Positions 1 through 5,051 of a stretch of 5,645 nucleotides of DNA are shown one piece after another; the first letter of the stretch is position 1; every line of letters starts with the position of its first letter. The notes beneath the pieces were generated by a model that was not told where the DNA came from, searched no databases, and worked only from the letters and a program-made list of their open reading frames with translations. This DNA is from Rhodocyclales bacterium (GTDB taxonomy: Bacteria; Pseudomonadota; Gammaproteobacteria; Burkholderiales; Rhodocyclaceae): the NCBI GenBank assembly GCA_021286885.1, contig JAJTBM010000218.1, forward strand, positions 1-5,645, in the 5' to 3' direction. The position numbers and the translations under genes are program-made.

Positions 1-371
1 GCATCCTGGGTGCCGCCATCGAGCAGAACAACGACGCCCGCGGCATCATCTGGCCCCAGGCCATGGCCCCCTTCGAGGTGAGCATCGTCCCCATGGGCTA
101 TGCCAAGTCCGAAGCCGTGCGCGACGCCGCCAACGCCCTCTACCAGCAGCTCCAGGCTGCCGGCATTGATGTGTTCCTGGATGACCGGGACGAGCGTCCG
201 GGCTCCCTGCTGGCCGACAACGAGCTGATCGGCATGCCCCACCGGGTGGTGATCGGCGACCGGAGCCTGAAGGAAGGCGTGGTCGAATACCAAGGCCGGC
301 GCGATGCCGAAGCCACCAAGGTGGCCGTGGCCGACGTGGCCGCCCTGGTGCTGGGCAAGCTGCGCGGCTGA
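1..371 (+). CDS. proS: Prolyl-tRNA synthetase, C-terminal part (5'-truncated by window edge)
   Basis: Cytoplasmic class II aminoacyl-tRNA synthetase that charges tRNA(Pro) with proline. The reading frame is open from base 3 and ends at TGA 369-371, giving the last 122 residues. It opens with [18 protein letters not shown], the segment that directly follows class II motif 3 in bacterial ProS. It then runs through the C-terminal anticodon-binding domain: a beta-strand around [10 protein letters not shown], then [10 protein letters not shown] and [17 protein letters not shown], which match the E. coli segments LLDDRKERPG and ADMELIGIPHTIVLGDR closely as I recall them. It finishes with the usual short helix ending KLRG. 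The catalytic core and the editing insertion lie upstream of the window, so they cannot be checked. The stop codon overlaps the start of the lytic transglycosylase gene, which implies joint transcription. Identity is very secure. Confidence 0.97.
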   Translation, partial: ILGAAIEQNNDARGIIWPQAMAPFEVSIVPMGYAKSEAVRDAANALYQQLQAAGIDVFLDDRDERPGSLLADNELIGMPHRVVIGDRSLKEGVVEYQGRRDAEATKVAVADVAALVLGKLRG

Positions 372-1006
372 TGCCCATGGCTGTGGCACGCGCCTCTGCC
401 TTCGCAGCCCTGCTGGCCCTGGGTGCTCTGCTCGAGGCGGGCTCGGCCCGGGCGGGCAACCAGCTCTACGAGCCCCTGGCGGCCAGCGCCCAGGCGGCCC
501 TGCATGCGGCGGTGGCCGACCAGGCGCCCCTGGACCCGAGCTTCGAGCGCAACCCGGAACGGGCCCGCTGGCTGGAGGAGATGTCCCGCCGCCTCGCCAA
601 GCGCATCCCCGATCCGGCATACCGCTCCGAACTGCTGCGGGCGGTGCACTACGAGGCCACCCGGGCGGGGCTCGATCCGCAGCTGGTGCTGGGCCTGGTG
701 CAGGTGGAAAGCGGCTTTCGCAAGTACGCCGTTTCCAGCGCCGGGGCCCGGGGCTATATGCAGGTGATGCCCTTCTGGGTGAAGCTCATCGGCAACTCCG
801 AGACCAACCTGTTCCACATGCGCACCAACCTGCGCTTTGGCTGCACCATCCTGCGCCATTACCTGGATATCGAGAAAGGCGACCTGTTCCGCGCCCTGGG
901 CCGCTACAACGGCAGCCTGGGCCGGCCCGAATATCCAAACCTGGTGCGGGGGGCCTGGGAGCACAACTGGAGCTACCCGGACATGCGCTTGGCGCGGGCG
1001 CCCTGA
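371..1006 (+). CDS. Secreted lytic transglycosylase, SLT domain
   Basis: 211-residue exported murein-cleaving enzyme. Lytic transglycosylases cut the MurNAc-GlcNAc bond of peptidoglycan and leave 1,6-anhydro-MurNAc ends. Residues 1-28 form a signal peptide: a hydrophobic Ala/Leu stretch ending SARA, with likely cleavage before G29. There is no lipobox Cys, so the product is probably soluble in the periplasm. The SLT domain covers about residues 88-190: catalytic Glu113 in VQVESGF, then SSAGARGYMQVMP (122-134), the N-L-F-H...N-L-R-F-G helix (146-157) and ALGRYNGS (175-182). All the usual family 1 motifs are present, so the enzyme should be active. ATG 371 shares its A with the proS stop (TGATG), which suggests translational coupling; ATG 377 is a possible alternative start. 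No strong Shine-Dalgarno precedes either. The substrate-level role and exact subfamily name are not determined. Confidence 0.92.
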   Translation: MPMAVARASAFAALLALGALLEAGSARAGNQLYEPLAASAQAALHAAVADQAPLDPSFERNPERARWLEEMSRRLAKRIPDPAYRSELLRAVHYEATRAGLDPQLVLGLVQVESGFRKYAVSSAGARGYMQVMPFWVKLIGNSETNLFHMRTNLRFGCTILRHYLDIEKGDLFRALGRYNGSLGRPEYPNLVRGAWEHNWSYPDMRLARAP

Positions 1007-1040
1007 GGCCCCTGGCCCCACAGCGCACGGGCACGTCCAC

Positions 1041-1071
1041 AAAAAACGGGCACCTTCGGGCGCCCGTTTTT
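1041..1071. terminator. Bidirectional intrinsic terminator between convergent genes
   Basis: A-tract 1041-1046, then stem CGGGC (1047-1051) pairing with GCCCG (1062-1066), one A/C mismatch (1052/1061), CC pairing with GG, and a TTCG loop at 1055-1058, followed by TTTTT (1067-1071). C(UUCG)G is an exceptionally stable tetraloop. A and T tracts flank the stem symmetrically. It lies 34 bases after the lytic transglycosylase stop and 31 bases from the mnmA stop on the other strand, so it can end both transcripts. Confidence 0.88.
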
Positions 1072-1102
1072 CATTGCAGCCCTGTAGGCCGGCCTGCGCG
1101 CC

Positions 1103-2215
1103 TCAGGCCACGATGATCCCGCCGCCCAGGCAGACCCGGCTTTCGTAGATCACCACGCTCTGGCCCGGGGTGACGGCCCACTGGGGCTGGGCGAAGGCCA
1201 CCACGGCCCGCCCCTCGCCCAGACGGTCGATCTCGCAGGGCGCATCCGGGGTGCGGTAGCGGGGCTTGGCGGTATACACCCAATGGGTGCGCGGATCATA
1301 GCCGGCCACCCACGACAGGTCGGCAATTTCCAGGCTTTCGCGCTGGAGCGCCGGGTGGTCGTGGCCCTGGACCACGTACAGCACATTTTTGGCCATGTCC
1401 TTGGCCGCCACATACCAGGCATCGTGCTCGCCCGCCGCATCCTGGTTGCCCTTGATGCCACCGATCTGCAGGCCCTTGCGCTGGCCGATGGTGTGGTACA
1501 TCAGGCCCTGGTGCTGGCCGATGACCTTGTCGCCTTCCAGGCTGCGAATCTCGCCCGGCCGGGACGGCAGGTAGCGGGCCAGAAACTCCCGGAAAGGGCG
1601 TTCGCCAATGAAGCAGATCCCGGTGGAATCCTTTTTGTCGAACACGTGCAACCCGGCTGCTTCGGCAATCTTGCGCACTTCCCGCTTGTAGAGGTGCCCC
1701 AGGGGGAACATCACCTTGGAGAGCTGCTGCTGGTTGAGGCGATACAGAAAGTAGCTTTGATCCTTGGTGCCGTCTTCGGCCTTCATGAGCTGGTATTCGG
1801 TGCGCCCGTCATTCACCCAGGTGCGCACCTGGGCATAGTGGCCGGTGGCGATCCGGTCGGCGCCCAGGGCCATGGCATGATCCAGGAAAGCCTTGAACTT
1901 GATCTCGGAGTTGCACAGGATGTCCGGATTCGGGGTGCGGCCCGCTTCGTACTCCCGCAGGAAGTCGGCAAACACCCGATCCTTGTACTCCTTGGAGAAG
2001 TTCACCACTTCCAGCTCGATGCCGATCACGTCGGCCACCGAGGCCACATCAACCAGATCCTGGCGGGTCGAGCAATATTCGCTGTCATCGTCGTCTTCCC
2101 AGTTCTTCATGAACAGGCCGACCACCTCATAACCCTGCTGCTTGAGCAGGAGGGCAGCCACCGACGAATCCACACCGCCGGACATGCCGACGACAACCTT
2201 TTCCTTACGAGACAT
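1103..2215 (-). CDS. mnmA: tRNA-specific 2-thiouridylase MnmA
   Basis: 370-residue cytoplasmic enzyme (E. coli MnmA, also called TrmU, has 368). It adenylates U34 and replaces its oxygen with sulfur, delivered by a persulfide relay, in tRNAs for Lys, Glu and Gln. The PP-loop SGGVDSS is at residues 12-18. The two catalytic cysteines are Cys101 in [12 protein letters not shown] and Cys201 in [15 protein letters not shown] (125-128), DQSYFL (152-157) and the C-terminal RVCLGGGII are also conserved. The start at 2215 is chosen because [14 protein letters not shown] fits the family N-terminus and GGAGAGG (2228-2222) lies 6 bases upstream. A longer in-frame start at 2281 would add 22 non-conserved residues. 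It is the last gene of the nudJ operon; its first 11 bases overlap the end of the preceding gene, so its ribosome-binding site lies inside that gene. Confidence 0.97.
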   Translation of the reverse strand: MSRKEKVVVGMSGGVDSSVAALLLKQQGYEVVGLFMKNWEDDDDSEYCSTRQDLVDVASVADVIGIELEVVNFSKEYKDRVFADFLREYEAGRTPNPDILCNSEIKFKAFLDHAMALGADRIATGHYAQVRTWVNDGRTEYQLMKAEDGTKDQSYFLYRLNQQQLSKVMFPLGHLYKREVRKIAEAAGLHVFDKKDSTGICFIGERPFREFLARYLPSRPGEIRSLEGDKVIGQHQGLMYHTIGQRKGLQIGGIKGNQDAAGEHDAWYVAAKDMAKNVLYVVQGHDHPALQRESLEIADLSWVAGYDPRTHWVYTAKPRYRTPDAPCEIDRLGEGRAVVAFAQPQWAVTPGQSVVIYESRVCLGGGIIVA

Positions 2216-2780
2216 TCGGTCCCTCTCCATCCAGCCAGTCTTCCAGGGGCAAGACCACGGCGGGGTCGCCGTGCTCGCCAAACCAGGTATCCATCACAAA
2301 TTCGGGGCCCTCGCCTTCGGCCTGGCGCTGCTGCACCACCGCCGAAAAGTGCTGGGCCACCACCCAGCGGGTGCGTCGCCGTATGGGCGCCACCCGATGA
2401 AAATGCAGCCACCCCCGATCCTCCAGCAGATGCAGGAAGCGGGTGGTGGTTTCGGCGTGGTCGATGCAATCCATCGCACCGTACACGCCATCATCCAGAA
2501 AATCGCCGGGCCGATCGACGCTGATGGGGGATTGGGCCCCCGCCCAGCGGTACATCTGCCCCAGCACCTGGGCCAGAATGCCCCGCTCGGCGGCCGGGCC
2601 ATCGGCCATCAGCAGCCAACCGCGCAAGTCCTGCAACTGCGCTTCGGAAAACGTCACCTCCGCCTGGGCCATGCAACCGTAGTTGTAGCAGACCTCCAGC
2701 GTCGCGTCGGCCCAGGCCGCCCAGGGGAGCGCCAGCCCGAGCAAGAGCACGGCCAGCCACACCCCGCGCCGTTCAGGCAT
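2205..2780 (-). CDS. Secreted protein of unknown function, possible transglutaminase-like Cys-His-Asp fold
   Basis: 191 residues; I do not recognise a named family. Residues 1-24 look like a signal peptide: RR at 4-5, a Leu/Val/Ala core, and AWA before D25, with no lipobox Cys. Export to the periplasm is likely. The mature N-terminus carries CYNYGC (31-36), whose two cysteines could form a disulfide. The C-terminal half shows [15 protein letters not shown] (102-116), AQHFSAVV (142-149) and FVMDTWFGE (161-169). Cys105, His144 and Asp164 occur in the order, spacing and local context of the transglutaminase-like cysteine peptidase triad (DCxDxA helix start, then H in a strand, then VxD in the next strand). 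That assignment is inference from pattern alone. The gene overlaps nudJ by 8 bases at its start (ATG inside ATGCCTGA) and mnmA by 11 at its end, so translation is probably coupled. That it is a real gene is well supported by the signal peptide and tight operon packing; function is open. Confidence 0.8.
   Translation of the reverse strand: MPERRGVWLAVLLLGLALPWAAWADATLEVCYNYGCMAQAEVTFSEAQLQDLRGWLLMADGPAAERGILAQVLGQMYRWAGAQSPISVDRPGDFLDDGVYGAMDCIDHAETTTRFLHLLEDRGWLHFHRVAPIRRRTRWVVAQHFSAVVQQRQAEGEGPEFVMDTWFGEHGDPAVVLPLEDWLDGEGPNVS
2222..2228 (-). promoter_or_regulatory. Shine-Dalgarno site of mnmA
   Basis: GGAGAGG on the minus strand, six bases before ATG 2215 and inside the coding sequence of the upstream gene. 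It decides the mnmA start in favour of 2215 over the in-frame ATGs at 2281 and 2230. Confidence 0.75.
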
Positions 2781-3225
2781 CGTAGTGGCGGATCAGTTCC
2801 AGGGGGTAACGCCGCCCGGCCACGTAGTCTTCGCAGCACTGCAGAATCAAGGGGCTGCGGTGGCGTTCACGGGTGGCGCGCAGCTCATCCAGGCTCATCC
2901 ACACCGCCCGCACAATCCCGCTATCCAGGCTGCGCTCGGGCTCAAAGCCCGTCACCTGGCCACCAAAGGCAAAGCGCAGGTAAGTGATCTCGCTGCCGGG
3001 CTTGGGCCACTGGTAGATCCCCACCAGAAACTCCGGGGTGAAATGGTGGGCGGTTTCTTCCAGGGCTTCGCGGGTGGCTGCATGAACCAGGGACTCCCCC
3101 CGATCCAGGTGGCCGGCGGGCTGGTTGAACTGCAGCCCCTGCTCGGTTTCTTCCTCGACCACCAGAAAGCGTCCATCCCGCTCCACCACGGCGGCCACCG
3201 TCACGTTTGGCTTCCAGATTCGCAT
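2773..3225 (-). CDS. nudJ: Nudix hydrolase, NudJ-like phosphatase
   Basis: 150-residue cytoplasmic Nudix pyrophosphatase. E. coli NudJ (153 residues, formerly YmfB) releases phosphate from nucleoside di- and triphosphates and hydrolyses the thiamine precursor HMP-PP. The N-terminal WKPNVTVAAVVERDGRFLVVEE and FNQPAGHLDRGESLV follow NudJ closely, as does the end, RSPLILQCCEDYVAGRRYPLELI. The Nudix box spans about residues 38-60: Gly38, Glu44, Arg52-Glu53, Glu56-Glu57, so the metal-binding core is intact. Ala59 replaces the box's usual second Gly. The start at 3225 is preferred because AGGA lies 5 bases upstream; ATG 3231 (two residues longer) sits directly against that AGG. It is the first gene of the minus-strand operon. 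In E. coli nudJ also directly precedes mnmA, which supports the name. Substrate in this organism is not shown. Confidence 0.9.
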   Translation of the reverse strand: MRIWKPNVTVAAVVERDGRFLVVEEETEQGLQFNQPAGHLDRGESLVHAATREALEETAHHFTPEFLVGIYQWPKPGSEITYLRFAFGGQVTGFEPERSLDSGIVRAVWMSLDELRATRERHRSPLILQCCEDYVAGRRYPLELIRHYDA

Positions 3226-3230
3226 GGGCA

Positions 3231-3234
3231 TCCT
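3231..3234 (-). promoter_or_regulatory. Shine-Dalgarno site deciding the nudJ start
   Basis: AGGA on the minus strand, 5 bases before ATG 3225. The alternative ATG at 3231 would use the final A of this motif, leaving no spacer, so 3225 is the better start. Confidence 0.6.
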
Positions 3235-3253
3235 GCACCAGGGCAAAGGGCGC

Positions 3254-3259
3254 ATTCTA
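3254..3259 (-). promoter_or_regulatory. Candidate -10 box for the nudJ operon
   Basis: TAGAAT on the minus strand matches the sigma-70 consensus TATAAT at five of six bases. It would start transcription near 3247 and give a leader of about 20 bases before the nudJ start. No convincing -35 hexamer is seen at the right distance, so this is a position-based proposal. Confidence 0.4.
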
Positions 3260-3267
3260 CCCCGGGG

Positions 3268-3291
3268 CCGGGGCGCTTCGCAGTGCCCCGG
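3268..3291. repeat. Inverted repeat in the divergent promoter region (operator candidate)
   Basis: Perfect 7-base arms CCGGGGC (3268-3274) and GCCCCGG (3285-3291) separated by 10 bases. The dyad lies between the two candidate -10 boxes and covers the -35 region of the ilvE-facing promoter. It would be upstream of both transcription starts, so it is more likely a protein-binding site in DNA than an RNA hairpin. In GC-rich DNA, such a repeat can also arise by chance. Confidence 0.4.
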
Positions 3292-3304
3292 AATGCGCTA
3301 AAAT
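3277..3304 (+). promoter_or_regulatory. Candidate sigma-70 promoter for ilvE
   Basis: The -10 box TAAAAT (3299-3304) matches five of six consensus bases, and TTCGCA (3277-3282) matches four of six -35 bases with a 16-base spacer. Transcription would begin near 3311, giving a leader of about 35 bases. No leader peptide or attenuator hairpin fits in that length. Confidence 0.5.
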
Positions 3305-3345
3305 CGAGGGCTTGAACTTACTGTTTTCAGCTGGAGATCCCCACA

Positions 3346-4266
3346 ATGTCAATGGCAGACCGCGACGGTTTCATCTGGTACGACGGCAAACTCGTGCCGT
3401 GGCGTGAAGCAAACACCCACGTGCTTACCCACTCCCTCCACTACGGCCTTTCCGTGTTCGAGGGTGTCCGTGCGTACAAGACCGCCAAAGGCACGGCGAT
3501 CTTCCGTCTGGCGGAGCACACCCAGCGCCTGATCAACTCCGGCAAGATCTACATGATGAGCATTCCTTACTCTAAGGATGAACTCATGGAAGCCCAGCTC
3601 GAAGTGGTCCGCGCCAACAAGCTCGAATCCTGCTACCTGCGCCCGATCGCCTTCTACGGCTCCGAAAAGATGGGCATCTCCACCAAGGGCGCCACCGTCC
3701 ACGTGGCGATTGCCGCCTGGCCCTGGGGCGCTTACCTGGGTGAAGACGGCCTGACCAAGGGCATCCGGGTCAAGACCTCCTCCTTCGCCCGTCACCACGT
3801 TAACGTGACCATGCCCCGCGCCAAGCTGGCCTCCACCTACGCCAACTCCATCCTGGCCAACCTGGAAGCCACCGAAGCCGGCTACGACGAAGCCCTGCTG
3901 CTCGACACCAACGGCTTCGTGGCCGAAGGCGCCGGCGAGAACCTGTTCGTGATCAAGGATGGCGCCATCTACGAACCCGAAATCGCCTCCGCCCTGACCG
4001 GCATCACCCGCGCCTCCATCATCCGCGTGGCCAAGGAATTCGGCCTCGACGTGGTGTCCAAGCGCATCACCCGCGACGACATCTACATCGCCGACGAAGC
4101 CTTCTTCACCGGCACCGCCGCCGAAGTCACCCCGATCCGCGAACTGGACGGCCGCACCATCGGCGAAGGCAAGCGTGGCCCCATCACCGAGAAGCTGCAA
4201 TCCCGCTTCTTCCAGATCGTGAGCGGCCAGGCCCCCGAGTACGAAGACTGGCTGAGCTACATCTGA
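3346..4266 (+). CDS. ilvE: Branched-chain-amino-acid aminotransferase
   Basis: 306-residue class IV (fold type IV) PLP enzyme of the cytoplasm. It transfers amino groups between glutamate and the keto acids of leucine, isoleucine and valine: the last step of their synthesis and the first of their breakdown. Conserved segments: HSLHYGLSVFEGVRAY (29-44), RP.AFYG (99-105), PRAKLA with the PLP-binding Lys160, EGAGENLF (194-201, with Glu194 the expected contact for the PLP ring nitrogen), GITRASII (219-226) and TGTAAEVTPIR (255-265). Length is typical for the family. ATG 3346 is preceded by GGAG (3333-3336), 9 bases upstream; ATG 3352 (MADRDGFIWYDG) is a possible alternative. It appears to be first in a short operon with the zinc-finger gene 52 bases downstream. 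The leader shows no sign of attenuation by branched-chain codons. Confidence 0.97.
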   Translation: MSMADRDGFIWYDGKLVPWREANTHVLTHSLHYGLSVFEGVRAYKTAKGTAIFRLAEHTQRLINSGKIYMMSIPYSKDELMEAQLEVVRANKLESCYLRPIAFYGSEKMGISTKGATVHVAIAAWPWGAYLGEDGLTKGIRVKTSSFARHHVNVTMPRAKLASTYANSILANLEATEAGYDEALLLDTNGFVAEGAGENLFVIKDGAIYEPEIASALTGITRASIIRVAKEFGLDVVSKRITRDDIYIADEAFFTGTAAEVTPIRELDGRTIGEGKRGPITEKLQSRFFQIVSGQAPEYEDWLSYI

Positions 4267-4318
4267 GCCGGCCACACGCCAGCATCCGCATCCAACCGAG
4301 GACAACCGGGAGATATCC

Positions 4319-4519
4319 ATGCCTGAAAACCAGGACAAGAGCAAACCGATCGAAGTCACCGCCCACGACCTGCCCCTGCACTGTCCGATGCCGGACACCC
4401 CCCTGTGGGCTCGGCATCCCCGGGTCTTCCTGGACGTGACCAGCGAAGGCAAGGCCCTGTGCCCCTACTGCGGCGCCCACTACGTGTTTAAGGGCGAACT
4501 GCCCAAGGGACACCACTAA
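4319..4519 (+). CDS. CHCC zinc-finger domain mini-protein
   Basis: 66-residue cytoplasmic protein with a complete zf-CHCC signature: Cys22 in LHCPMP, His33 in WARHPRVFLDV, and Cys48 and Cys51 in LCPYCGAHYVFKG. These are the four expected zinc ligands. The same fold occurs in the mitochondrial complex I accessory subunit NDUFS6; the job of the short free-standing bacterial proteins is not settled to my knowledge. Residues 1-15 are polar and probably flexible. The start is firm: GGGAGA (4308-4313) lies 5 bases before ATG. It follows ilvE by 52 bases with no terminator between, and the strong terminator comes right after it, so the two genes are probably cotranscribed. A link to respiration or iron-sulfur assembly would be inference from the eukaryotic homolog only. 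Confidence 0.9.
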   Translation: MPENQDKSKPIEVTAHDLPLHCPMPDTPLWARHPRVFLDVTSEGKALCPYCGAHYVFKGELPKGHH

Positions 4520-4534
4520 GTCTGCAAGGGGCTT

Positions 4535-4554
4535 CGCAAGGGTGCGCTCTTGCG
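4535..4554. other. Short hairpin after the zinc-finger gene
   Basis: CGCAAG (4535-4540) pairs with CTTGCG (4549-4554), extended inward by a G-T and a G-C pair around a TGCG loop. No T-run follows, so it is not a terminator by itself. It sits between the zinc-finger stop and the true terminator and may simply protect the 3' end of the message, or be incidental. Confidence 0.3.
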
Positions 4555-4562
4555 GTTAGCAT

Positions 4563-4589
4563 AAAGGGGGCCATGATGGCCCCCTTTTT
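4563..4589 (+). terminator. Strong intrinsic terminator of the ilvE operon
   Basis: Perfect 11-base stem AAAGGGGGCCA (4563-4573) and TGGCCCCCTTT (4577-4587) with a TGA loop, running into a five-T tract at 4585-4589. It begins 44 bases after the zinc-finger stop codon. Confidence 0.93.
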
Positions 4590-4616
4590 ACATCTGGCAC
4601 GACTCAGCCCCGACCC

Positions 4617-5048
4617 ATGCACACACCCACCTTTGCCACACCCGAAGACGCCGAAACAGCGTTTTACACCGCCCTCGCCCACGCCGACCTGGAAGCCATG
4701 ATGGCCGTGTGGTCCGAAGACGATGAAGTGGTTTGCATCCATCCGGGTGGCAACCGCCTGGTGGGCATCACCGCCATACGTGAAGCCTGGCGCCAGATGT
4801 TTGCCTCAGGCACCCGCATCAGCGTCGCCCTGCATCAGGGGCTCCAATGGAACTGCGGCCTCACCACCATACGCAGCGTGCGCCAACTGGTGCAGGTGAA
4901 CGGCGATGATCGACTCGAACCCCCGCTGCTTGCCACGAATGTTTTCATCAAGGGCGCTCGAGGATGGCGTCTCGTGATGCATCATGCCTCCCCCGCGCCA
5001 GACACAGACAACCTGCACGGGCACGACACGCCGACCATCCTCCACTGA
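4617..5048 (+). CDS. NTF2-like / SnoaL-like domain protein
   Basis: 143-residue cytoplasmic protein with no signal peptide or membrane segment. The pattern AFYTALAHADLEAMMAVW, then DEVVCIHPGGNRLVGITAIREAWRQMF (about residues 16-62), is typical of the SnoaL_3/DUF4440 branch of the NTF2 superfamily: a small alpha-beta cone that can be an enzyme or just a binding domain. The C-terminal half gives the curved sheet, with LLATNVFIKGARGWRLVMHHAS as the last strands. No specific activity can be assigned. ATG 4617 fits the family N-terminus, but no Shine-Dalgarno is visible before it, and it starts only 27 bases after the ilvE operon terminator. The next gene, a YheT-type hydrolase, begins 3 bases after its stop, so the two are likely cotranscribed. 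Confidence 0.85.
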   Translation: MHTPTFATPEDAETAFYTALAHADLEAMMAVWSEDDEVVCIHPGGNRLVGITAIREAWRQMFASGTRISVALHQGLQWNCGLTTIRSVRQLVQVNGDDRLEPPLLATNVFIKGARGWRLVMHHASPAPDTDNLHGHDTPTILH

Positions 5049-5051
5049 GCC

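Noticed and set aside
140..1042. 300-codon open frame on the minus strand opposite proS and the lytic transglycosylase
   Set aside because: It lies antisense to two clearly recognised proteins, crosses their junction, and shows no recognisable domain. Long antisense open frames are expected in GC-rich genes.
2216..2281. N-terminal extension of MnmA by 22 residues from ATG 2281
   Set aside because: The extra residues are not family-like, are read from the coding sequence of the upstream gene in another frame, and the Shine-Dalgarno points to ATG 2215.
1283..2524. 413-codon open frame on the plus strand opposite mnmA and the unknown secreted gene
   Set aside because: Antisense to mnmA, whose catalytic motifs are intact; its translation is His/Gly/Val-rich with no domain and it ends in a low-complexity tail.
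3305..3345. Attenuator or leader peptide ahead of ilvE
   Set aside because: The expected leader is only about 35 bases, with no branched-chain codon run and no terminator hairpin.
3349..4452. 367-codon minus-strand open frame opposite ilvE
   Set aside because: A Gly/Ala/Val-rich mirror of ilvE codons; ilvE is unmistakable on the plus strand and has the promoter and ribosome-binding site.
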